From Reclinomonas americana ATCC 50394 (Eukaryota > Jakobida > Jakobea > Jakobida): DNA of 23,453 nucleotides. Positions 1-7,513 of the stretch are shown here, one piece after another. Made by a program: the position numbers and the translations under genes. Below the pieces are notes generated by a model. It saw only the letters and a list, made by a program, of their open reading frames with translations, had not been told where the DNA came from and did not search any database. The first letter of the stretch is position 1; each line of letters opens with the position of its first letter. Location of the stretch: NCBI GenBank assembly GCA_048213135.1, contig AFZH01020279.1, positions 1 to 23,453 of the forward strand, in the 5' to 3' direction.

Positions 1-66
1 ACCGATGAGTGAGCAGGAGAGAGACGCATGAGCGCATGCAGCGGAGAAACAGAACACACTACTGAC

Positions 67-506
67 CTCGTCATTCTCCGCCGCCGACGACGACGACGGT
101 GCCTCCTGTGCACGCGCAGTGAGCAATCCATTGACACAGATCCACATGTTCTCTCCATGGCCACTCACCGTCTTGGTGCGCCTCTGCTCATGCTCCGCCA
201 GCAGCTCTTGTGCCTTTTTATCATCACACTCATGTTATTCTCCGCACTGCGCCGCCTCAACACACACCGACGCCCCCACTCACCCTCGCGGTCTTGCGCG
301 CCTCCTCGCGCTCCTGCCGCCGCTGCATGCGCTCGCGTCCCTGCTCCACACTCGCCGTCGGACCAATGCCCAGCGACCCCGCAATCAATCGTCTCGCCAC
401 CACACGCTGCTCATCGTCACCTGCACAGGAAACACACACACACACACACTGCTGTCAGGCACACGAAACAGAGACATGAGGCGCACAACGACGCGCAACG
501 TTGCAT
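67..506 (-). CDS. Short charged coiled-coil protein, 5' part; runs off the left edge
   Basis: I do not recognise this gene with confidence. Four minus-strand pieces join in phase: 506-500 (ATG CAA C), 420-284, 213-169 and 105-67, then a GTCAGT donor leads out of the window. The first 70 residues read MQRDDEQRVVARRLIAGSLG, then an Arg/Glu-rich helix (residues about 25-64) with likely coiled-coil character, then Ser/Ala/Glu-rich sequence. Donors are GTTGCG (499), GTGAGT (283) and GTGAGT (168). The acceptors at 421-423 and 106-108 are CAG, while the one before 213 is a weak AAAAAG. The start is uncertain: the frame stays open upstream to 677, but that would overlap the next gene, so the ATG at 506 is preferred. 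The helix resembles the C-terminal tail of R3H/coiled-coil (R3HCC1L-like) proteins, but this is only a guess. Phase-consistent joins and biased composition are the main support. Confidence 0.55.
429..449. repeat. CA/TG dinucleotide repeat in an intron
   Basis: Alternating CA on the plus strand near the acceptor of the minus-strand coiled-coil gene. Similar CA/TG runs occur in other introns (about 4205-4232, 13419-13434, 23070-23085), usually near one end, and may serve as the pyrimidine-containing tract. Confidence 0.75.
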
Positions 507-577
507 CGATTGTTTTTTCGCGCGCGATTTGTTGCGCGAGTCGGTGTCGTTTTCTGTACACAATTCATCAAAACACG
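507..577. promoter_or_regulatory. Divergent intergenic spacer (71 bp)
   Basis: This interval separates the proposed start codons of the minus-strand coiled-coil gene and the plus-strand SWIM-RING gene. It must hold both 5' UTRs and the core promoter. It contains T- and A-rich runs (near 510-520 and 560-575) around a CG-rich stretch near 519-540. I see no clear TATA box. It is called a promoter from position alone. Confidence 0.35.
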
Positions 578-2619
578 ATGCCGCGCGGCGGTCGTCAAGC
601 CCGTCGCGAGTACTACGATGGTGAGGGTGTCGGAGATGGAGAGGTGTCGGCGGCCGCGGAAGGCTCGCGTGGTCCACGCGGCGGACGCCATCATCATCAG
701 TCTCGCAAGGCAGATGCGGGGATTCCCGAGTCGCGATCGCGCAAGAACAGTGGTGGCAATGGTGCGCGCGATCGCCGCCGCTCTCAGCGTGCCTTCCAGC
801 TGTCGTACACGGCCGGTGTGGTGCAACAGATCAGCGAGACTGAGTTGCGTCGCGAAAAACCAAATCTGGCTCCCTCTCTTTTGTGACCACTCTCTCTCTC
901 TCTCTTTCTCGCTTCTCGGTGATCCACACCGTGCTTTGATCGTTCCTGTGCTCCGCCTCTCTCCTCCACTGTCGTCATCGCCTTTATATCATCATCGATT
1001 GTCGCGACTGATGCACCGTCTCCCTCCTCTTTCCGTCAACGATTCTTGTCGGTTTTGTGTCTTGCTGTTGCACTCTTTTCCATCTCCGAGAGCACATCTC
1101 GGTGCGTGAGCGAGCGGGTTTGTTTGGTGGTGTGGCGGAGTTGTGAACGCGCGCGCGCGCGCGATCGCCCGCCAAACCCCAACTCACACTCCATCATGCC
1201 CCGAAATGCACTTGCTCTGGGTTTGCCACGCTCGCCCAAGAGAGCAGCAGTTGGAGGCGATTTGGGCGATCTCACTCCTTTGCTGCGCGCAGTTGGCTCG
1301 TCCCCAGCGAGTCGCTTCCGGGAGTGCTCTACACCATCTCGCTGGCGTCGCTCGCAGCGTCGGGTGTGGTCTCCGGCCACGCCCGATGCTCGTGCCCTGC
1401 CTACGAAGCGAGTTCGCGCCACCCGTGTAAGCACATTCAGGCACTGTGCAGCCTGGTACGTCTGTGCGAGGAGGCGGGGGGGAGTCTCTTTTTTTTAACC
1501 TCACACTGATGCACACGCCAGTTGGTGGAACTGGAGGCGCCGATCATGGATGGTGTGCGACGGGGTCGTGCGGCGAGTCGCCGACAGCGGCTATACCGTG
1601 CCGAGGGGCCGCCAGTGAGCAGCGCGGTGTCCGGCTCGTCGTCGTCGTCTTCGAGTTCGTCGACGGCTTCGCGTCGTGCGGCGGCCGTGGTATCCCTGGC
1701 CGCGCAGATGCGAGCACTGGCTGTCGATGGTGAGTGATCCGAGAGAGAGGGTGTATGGCCGGTGCGTTGCGTTGCATTTAACTGACGCGAATGACGACAC
1801 AGTGGACGAGGATCAGTGGGGCGACATGGACTATGTGGAGAGTCTCATGCTCGACTACAATGACGACGACGACGAGCCGGCGGTGGACTATGTGGAGCAG
1901 CGGCGTCGTGAGTACCACCAGCAGTTGGTGGATCGGATGCCAGAGTGGTGCGTCGGGCACGTGTGCGCGTACGCCGTGTGCTCCACGTGGCTGACTCTTT
2001 ACTTATTTTTGTGCAGGTCTCCCGAGTTCAAGAGCGAGGACGAACCGTGCTCCATTTGCCACGAACCACTATCGTCGGCCTCGGCGGTGGTGCTGCCGTG
2101 CACGCACGTGTTGCACCGCGAGTGCATGAGCATGTTGCGTTGCCGTGTGAGGACCTATCTTCTTTTTTGTATTCTGTTGAGAGTGTTGACAATCGGAATA
2201 GGTGGCTGGCGACGCTGACGGCTCGCACGTGCCCACTGTGCCGCACATTTGTGGGCTCACCGGTGCACTGCTACGACGACGCGCACCACGATCACGGCGG
2301 TGATGAAGCGGAAGAACTGCGCGATGTGTTGCGTGCGGTCGCCGAATTCGAGGCCGCCGAGGCTGTGCGGCATCGTGGGTCGGAGTCCTCGAGTGACGAG
2401 TACCCGATCACCATGCTGCCGCCGAGTCGCGCACGCAATCGTGAGCGCAAGCGCCAACGTCGCATGGAGCGCCGTGCATGGGGAGGCGGTGACAGCCAAG
2501 CGGCTGCCGAAGTGAGTGATGGTGACGAGGGTGGTCCCAGTGGCGTGTTGGCCGCGGAGCGCGATGCCGTCGAGTGGCTGTCGCCACCGACTGGTGCCCC
2601 TGTGCCGTCGTCGCCCTGA
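578..2619 (+). CDS. SWIM zinc finger and RING-H2 protein, probable E3 ubiquitin ligase
   Basis: The exons are 578-843, about 1257-1455, 1522-1729, 1803-1947, 2017-2133 and 2202-2619, giving about 450 residues. Residues 133-148 form a SWIM zinc finger, CSCPAYEASSRHPCKH, a perfect CxC-x10-CxH. Residues 284-325 form a RING-H2 domain: CSIC, then CTHVLHREC, then CMSMWLATLTARTCPLC with the usual Trp after the sixth ligand. SWIM followed by RING matches the ZSWIM2 (MEX) type of ubiquitin ligase, so E2 binding and substrate ubiquitination in the cytosol or nucleus are inferred. There is no ZZ domain or second RING, unlike vertebrate ZSWIM2. A Ser-rich linker (about 1630-1670) and acidic run (1860-1880) separate the domains, and the tail is Arg-rich. 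The donors at 844 and 2134 are GTTGCG. The second exon's acceptor is the weak point: AGs at 1242, 1244, 1247, 1250 and 1256 in the same phase all fit. Confidence 0.82.
844..1256 (+). other. Long first intron of the SWIM-RING gene
   Basis: At about 413 nt this intron is several times longer than any other here. It starts GTTGCGTCGCG and holds a CT repeat (about 890-912), pyrimidine-rich DNA, and an alternating (CG)8 tract at 1148-1163. A 9-nt piece at 1099-1107, CACATCTCG, lies between an AG and a GTGCGT donor and would keep phase 2 on both sides, so a small extra exon is possible. No other coding signal was found on either strand. Confidence 0.45.
1148..1163. repeat. (CG)8 alternating purine-pyrimidine tract
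   Basis: Sixteen bases of alternating C and G inside the long first intron of the SWIM-RING gene. Such tracts can adopt Z-DNA; nothing in the sequence shows that this one does. Confidence 0.8.
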
Positions 2620-2884
2620 AAACACACACACACCCTCTCCCCCCTGTACAGTTTTTGTGCTGATTTTTCCCCCCTGTTCTCAGCAGCCTCACTCCTTACA
2701 CTATTGTTGCTGCTGCCGCTGTACTTAGACCCTGTACATATGTGTGCATAGACTCCACCCCAACAAGAGAGAGAAAAACCTATCTAAACCCCACAAAAAA
2801 CACCTTGTCTACCCCTGCTGTCTGTCGTAATTAAATAACAACAAACATATACTGTTTTATCTGCCCTCGTTTCTGATCGAGTGC
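2620..2884. terminator. Convergent 3' spacer with poly(A) regions of two genes
   Basis: The SWIM-RING stop (2617-2619) and the phosducin-like stop (2887-2885) face each other across 265 bp. The spacer has a CA repeat (2622-2632), CT-rich DNA, and an A/T-rich part (about 2815-2865) with TAATTAAATAACAAC on the plus strand. It has no exact AATAAA on either strand, so cleavage signals must be variant. No ORF is supported here. Confidence 0.45.
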
Positions 2885-3740
2885 TCATGCTGGTGGCCGG
2901 AGAATGCCTAGCTCCTGCAACATTTCGCTAAACTCGCTCACCGTCGGCTCCTCGCCGACCTCGTCGGTGAGACGCAACAGTGTGTGCACGAGATCGCCCT
3001 CGCGATAGAACAGCAAGCCCGGCAGCGTCGACAGTTCAAACCCGTCGGGGAAGGCCTCCTCCACCGGCACCTCGGCAAACTGGCACTCGCGATGCTGCGG
3101 CGCCATGGCATGAAACAGCCGCCTAAAGTACCGACACGCCGGCAACGCCTCCTCGTGCAAAAACAGCAACAGCGGCAGCTCCGACTGCTCCGGGTCCATG
3201 TAATCAAGCAGCGTGTCGCGCGAACACAGCGCCACCTTGCCACCCGACTCGTGTCGCCGCGCCTCCGCCTGCTCCCGCATGTGCGCCTCCAGCGCCGCAT
3301 GCAACTCCTCCTCGGTCACGTGCACCAGGCCCGAGTTGGCCTCCAGCAGACGCCGCCGCTCGCGCTCATAGTCGTTGAGGACGCCCTTGGGACCGGTCTG
3401 CTCAGTGCCGCGCACCTGCCGCTTGTGTCGCTGCGACGCGCTGGCTCGTTCCGGAAGCGGTCTCGTCTCCTGCGCAGCGATCAACACGCACGCTTTCTTC
3501 CCCTCCCTCTCTCTGTTACACCCACACACTCACCTGTCGACTCCGCGCCAACTCCTCATCATCGGCGTCGCGTCCACGCCGATCAACCTCGCGCTCCACT
3601 CGCTCATCCTCTCGCTCTCCGTCCGACTCCACATCCTCCTCGTCCGGCCGCTCGTCCCGCTCCTGCGCACGCAGCTCACTCGCACGCTGCTCCCGCAGCT
3701 CCGCCACCGCCTTGACTGTCAAGTCTTCCCCGTTGTACAT
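2885..3740 (-). CDS. PDCL: Phosducin-like protein (PhLP1/PDCL type), CCT co-chaperone
   Basis: Two exons, 3740-3534 and 3469-2885, join in phase 0 through a GTGAGT...CAG intron and give 263 residues. Exon 1 is an acidic, charged coiled-coil region (69 residues). Residues 95-102, GPKGVLND, match the signature that opens the conserved helical domain of PhLP1. From about residue 147 the chain is a thioredoxin-like fold without a CxxC centre: LPLLLFLHEEALPACRYF, LSTLPGLLFYREGDLV, and a terminal helix ending ELGILRPPA, like the LNEYGLLPE end of animal PhLP1. The family works with the chaperonin CCT to fold G-beta subunits and assemble G-beta-gamma. That role is inferred from the family. The start at 3740 follows a short A/C-rich leader and is the only in-frame ATG before the signature. 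Family length is about 300, so this copy is slightly short. Confidence 0.88.
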
Positions 3741-3859
3741 TGGTGTGAAGGTCGGTGTGACAGACAGATTGTGTGTGCAGGACACATCGCTTGTGCACTG
3801 TCGGCGTGTGCGTGTGGATTTGCAAGCCCTTGGCATCCTCTGCAACAGAACTAGCAACA
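3741..3859. promoter_or_regulatory. Divergent intergenic spacer between PDCL and PDCD5 (119 bp)
   Basis: This region lies between two start codons that point away from each other. It is GT-rich on the plus strand at its left end and ends CTAGCAACA before the PDCD5 ATG. No TATA box or shared motif with the other two divergent spacers is obvious. Confidence 0.35.
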
Positions 3860-4606
3860 ATGGTGCGTTGGGATGCGTGAGCGAGTGTGCGAGTGAGTGC
3901 ACATGGCCATGCTCGACCTGCCTCGCTCGCTCACTCCCTCTCCCTCGTGCCTCTCTCTCTCGTGGCTCTCTGCGCATGCCCACAGGAGTCATCAGCGGTG
4001 AGTGTCGGCACGGTGGCGATCGCCCAGAGTTGTCTCCATTCGCTCTCTTTCTCTATGTCTCACACACTCTGGCGTGATGATGGTGCAGGCGGGTGGTGCA
4101 GGTGGTATGCCCTCACAGGGCCAGATGGAGGAGGCAAAGCGGAAAGCCGATCAACAACAGTTTCGTGTGTGTGAAAGGGGGTGTTTCGTCACTTGTCGAT
4201 CGTTGACGTTGATTGTGTGCGTGTGCGTGTGTGCGCGTAGGGCCATGGAGGAGCAAAGGCAGGCGATCCTGACGGCCATTCTCACAGCCGAGGCCAAGGA
4301 AAGATGTTGCGCTCCGAGACTTGCCAGAGTGTGCTTGTGTGTGTGTGTCGCTGATATCGCGTCGGTGTGGCAGTGAATCGAATCGGCATGGTCAAGCCGG
4401 AGAAGGCGCGGCAGGTGGAGAACTCGCTGCTGATGATGGCGCAATCGGGGCAGATTGGTGGCTCGAAGATCTCGGAGGACAGGCTCATCAACATGCTTGA
4501 GCAATACAATGAGAAGAAGGAGAAGAAGACCAAAATCACGGTGCGTCGCCGACGGACACTCGACTCCGACGACGAGGAGGATGACATCAATGACGACGAC
4601 TGGTGA
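3860..4606 (+). CDS. PDCD5: PDCD5 (TFAR19 family)
   Basis: Five exons (3860-3862, 3986-3997, 4089-4168, 4241-4305, 4374-4606) give 130 residues; human PDCD5 has 125. Clear family marks are AMEEQRQAILTAILTAEAKE followed by RLNRIGMVKPEKARQVENSL, GQIGGSKISEDRLINMLEQY, and the acidic end DSDDEEDDINDDDW. PDCD5 is a small helical-bundle protein that in animals promotes apoptosis, stabilises TIP60 and binds the CCT chaperonin; only the fold and family can be claimed here. The donor at 4306 is GTTGCG, and splicing there is required to make the conserved RLNRIG. The first coding exon would hold only the ATG and the second only 12 nt (ESSA). An alternative start is the ATG at 4079, reading straight into exon 3. 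The last exon's tail (about 4660) has ATTAAACAAA as a possible poly(A) signal. Confidence 0.92.
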
Positions 4607-4875
4607 GGCGAGCTTGCGCGTGGGCAATACACCGGCACTTGAGAGGGGGACGGACGGAAGATTAAACAAATGCATCTTCCTTTGTACGCGTCTACCGCGA
4701 GCCACAGGCGTTTTCACCATATTACAAACGCGAGCAGCAAAGCCGAACCTGTGTGTGCACGTGCCAATACTCTCACGCGCACACGCCTCACCGCGTTCAC
4801 CAACGCGGCCGTTTTTCTCCCGGTTCTGAGCTCGCTCCCCCTCCTCCGGAGTCGGTTGCCGTTTTGATTGCGCCA
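4607..4875. other. Intergenic spacer between PDCD5 and the His-rich gene
   Basis: This 269-bp stretch holds the PDCD5 3' end and the promoter or 5' UTR of the next plus-strand gene. Short frames here do not join in phase to either neighbour and look non-coding. No repeat or RNA gene is seen. Confidence 0.4.
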
Positions 4876-7368
4876 ATGTCGCGGCCGCAGACCAGGTCGA
4901 CTGCCGCGGACACGTATGATCCGCGGCAGTGGGGCAGCAGCACCACACGCAGTGGTTCCATGGCCTACGACAGTTTCGGTGCGTTTTCTGACGATGCGCC
5001 CGCACGACACCAATCACATCGCCGTTGTGTTTCACGAGTGACATCGCACAGACGGAGCCTCGAGCGCTGACCCTCTTTCCGATTGGCAAAGCGGTGAGTC
5101 CCTCTCTCTGTCTGTTGTGTGGATTGCGCTTGACAAAAAGACGCGGTGAAACGCAGTGGCCACCGAGGAGCAAGAGCGAGTGAAACGCGCAGGTGGCATG
5201 CTGTCGGAAAGGTCTGTGTGCTCGTGCACCCAGAGGTGTGCCACTGTCTCCCTCTCTCACCCTCCCTCTCTCTCGCTTGCCTTCACAGTCGTGTGCAGCA
5301 GCTGCTGCGCGCGCATTCCCGCAACGGATCGCGTGGTGCAAGTGAATCGGTGAATCTCAGTCAGTCTCTCATGCTCTTGTTTCTCCCTCCTCCTCCTCAC
5401 CGCCGTGTGGAGCAGCCGGTACAGAGACCGTGGTCACGTGGGAGTGGAGAAGGGCCTCGCGCTCTGTCGCCGTTGCCGGGCACGCAGCGCAGCTTGTCGC
5501 CGCTGTCAACGTCGACAGTGCCCGAGTCTGCGAATATCGGAGTGGGTGAGTGCTTCTCGTCACACTCAGCGCGAACACTCACGCCCCGCCTGCTCACCCG
5601 TGAATGTGCCACCTCTCTCGTGCGTCAGGCGTCGACGATCCCTCTCTCTACTCGCGCAATCGGCGATCGCCATACGGTCGCGTACATCGTATCGGAGTGG
5701 ATGAGCGTTTCGTCTCACCTGTCGCGCTCCCTCCCCTTCATTCTTTTTTTGCGCCCTCACATCGCGTGGCAGAGAACTTTCTGGCAGAGATGAACATGCG
5801 CAAGGCCGAGGTGGAGCGAGAGCGAGAGATGGAGCGGCACTCGTTGCAGTCGACGCTGAACCGCACCGACTTGTTTCTCCGCTCGCTGAGTTCCGACACG
5901 GCAATCGGGGCTGGAGTGAAGCCGACCGCCACCACCACCGCCACCACTCTGTCGTCCTCGCAACACCAACAGAGGGGCATGTTGACGCAGCCCACACCCG
6001 ACGTTGGATCACCGTTGCGACTGCCGACTCCGGGTGGAGAAGATGAGTCGCGACGACGACACCGCAGCCGCTCCCGCGACGGCCGTGAGTCGTCGGCGTC
6101 GGCAGCACCAGCCGAGGAGAAAGAACACCACCACCACCACCATCATCATCGCCATCACCGCCATCATCGACATCAGCACGATGAGGAGGAGGGCGAGGAG
6201 GAGCGCCGCCATCGTCATCACCACCGACACCGTCATCACCGCGACGAGGAGGACTCGCTGACAGAGAGCGATAGCGACGGTGGCGTTGGTGGTGGCGGTG
6301 GTGCTGCCGCCGATGGTCGTCGGCATCGTCGGCACCGGCATCGCCACAGTCGACGTCATCATCACAGTCGTGATGGGTCACGCCACAGCGGTCATCTGAC
6401 ATCTGGCGATGATAACACGCTGCAGTTGCCACCGGCGTCGCCCGATTTGCAGGCAGGCGATACGCAGTCGCATGGCGAGGTGGGTGGCAAATGGGATGAA
6501 GCCGAGTTGAAACAGGGCACTCACCGATAATGAGTGCGTCGTGCAGGGTGGTGTGCCGCGAACTCCAACGTTGCCCCAGATTAGCAAATCGCGCGGCCGC
6601 GATGCGTCTGGAGCCGACGAACATGTGGATGATGCAGCACTGGAGAGCACAGAAAGTGTCGATGGCAGCAGTGCAGGTGCCGGTGATGTGGAGGAGATGG
6701 ATAGCGCCGAAGTTGGTGCGACGACCCAGCAGTCACAAACGCAGCAGCAGCCGCAGCATCAGCAGTCGCACCAGCAGAGCAGGCAGCAGCGTCCGCCTCC
6801 CGAGGTCCTCGAACTGGCGCGTACGTTGGCCCGCAATGTGGAGATTGAGTACGAGCGGCAGCGATTCCTGGACGTGGTGACGAATCCCAACATTCGGTTC
6901 GGCTTCTGCAACTTTCAAAATCACTTGTGCTTCGATTGCAACTCTCACCCCGTACACGATGTAGTGCCGCACGTGAGAATCCAAGCCCCAACAAACGGTT
7001 CTGCCAAAAGCCGTCGGTGAATCCGGTTATTAATCTGGATGGTGAGCACATGCTTGCTTCACGCTCCCGTCACTGTTGCCACTGCGCGCTGACATCCTAC
7101 TATCGCAGCCGATCACATTCCACTGAACAATCGGCGCATTATCGAGCAGTTGCGTCGGCGCCGACGATTCGGCTGTGTTCCGTGGGCGTGCGTACTCACC
7201 AAATCACTCGCTTGCAGGATCGGACCGTGGTGGGGCACGAAGGAGTCGCTGCAGTCCACCATGCCTCGGCGGGTTCAGCGACGACCCACGCCCAGCATTC
7301 CTTCGGTGCATCAGCTGCAGGACGACGATCTTTCTCTGTTCGGCTCGCAGTACGGTCATTCGCGCTAG
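4876..7368 (+). CDS. Unrecognised 618-residue His-rich, largely disordered protein with an ordered C-terminus
   Basis: Eleven exons: 4876-4978, 5052-5093, 5157-5211, 5289-5349, 5416-5545, 5629-5706, 5773-6479, 6547-6972, 7011-7041, 7109-7181 and 7218-7368. All joins keep frame to the TAG at 7366-7368. I do not recognise the family. The N-terminus is Ser/Arg/Pro-rich. A helix NFLAEMNMRKAEVERERE (about residue 157 on) is followed by low-complexity sequence, an Arg/His tract with a run of eight His (about 6130-6153) and repeated DEEE blocks, then Gln-rich sequence (6725-6790). The last 130 residues look ordered: ELARTLARNVEIEYERQRFL, NPNIRFGFCNFQNHLCFDCN, NRRIIEQLRRRRRFGCVPIG, PWWGTKESLQSTMPRR. 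That C-terminus has Cys and Trp residues typical of a real domain, but no named motif. The His and acidic tracts suggest metal or polyanion binding, which is speculation. The intron at 5707-5772 is optional and the one at 6973-7010 is only 38 nt. Confidence 0.75.
6055..6375 (+). repeat. CAY/CGY repeat coding for the His/Arg/acidic tract
   Basis: A low-complexity stretch of CAC, CAT, CGC, GAG and GGT codons inside the large exon of the unrecognised gene. It encodes eight consecutive His, then HRHHRHHRHQHDEEE-type sequence, then poly-Gly and a second His/Arg block. Opposite-strand ORFs over this region are shadows of it. Confidence 0.85.
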
Positions 7369-7513
7369 AGATGTGTGTGAGAGCAGATATGGAGAAAGGA
7401 GGGAGAGAGAAAGACGACCGTGGCGCATTGTAGTGTCCTTGTACCATCCAACAGCACACGAAACAAAAGCGAAACAATTAGTCTTTACAGCGAATATTAG
7501 TTTTAAAGAGCTG
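7369..7513. terminator. Convergent 3' spacer (145 bp)
   Basis: The stop codons of the His-rich gene (7366-7368, +) and the giant beta-helix gene (7514-7516, -) face each other. The spacer has GA-rich DNA, then A/T-rich DNA with GAAACAATTAG and GAATATTAGTTTTAAAG near 7465-7510. There is no exact AATAAA. The two transcripts probably overlap at their 3' ends. Confidence 0.45.

Noticed and set aside
119-577. Longer N-terminus for the SWIM-RING protein, from upstream ATGs in the same frame
   Set aside because: This segment lies opposite the phase-consistent exons of the left-edge minus-strand gene and reads as Ser/His/Pro noise. The ATG at 578 is preferred.
4151-5341. 396-residue open frame on the minus strand
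   Set aside because: It lies antisense to PDCD5 and the start of the His-rich gene. Its sequence has no domain, and it overlaps verified PDCD5 exons.
5566-6624. 352-residue open frame on the minus strand rich in Asp, Gly and Arg
   Set aside because: It is the reverse reading of the CAY/CGY repeat that encodes the His tract; its composition follows from the repeat.
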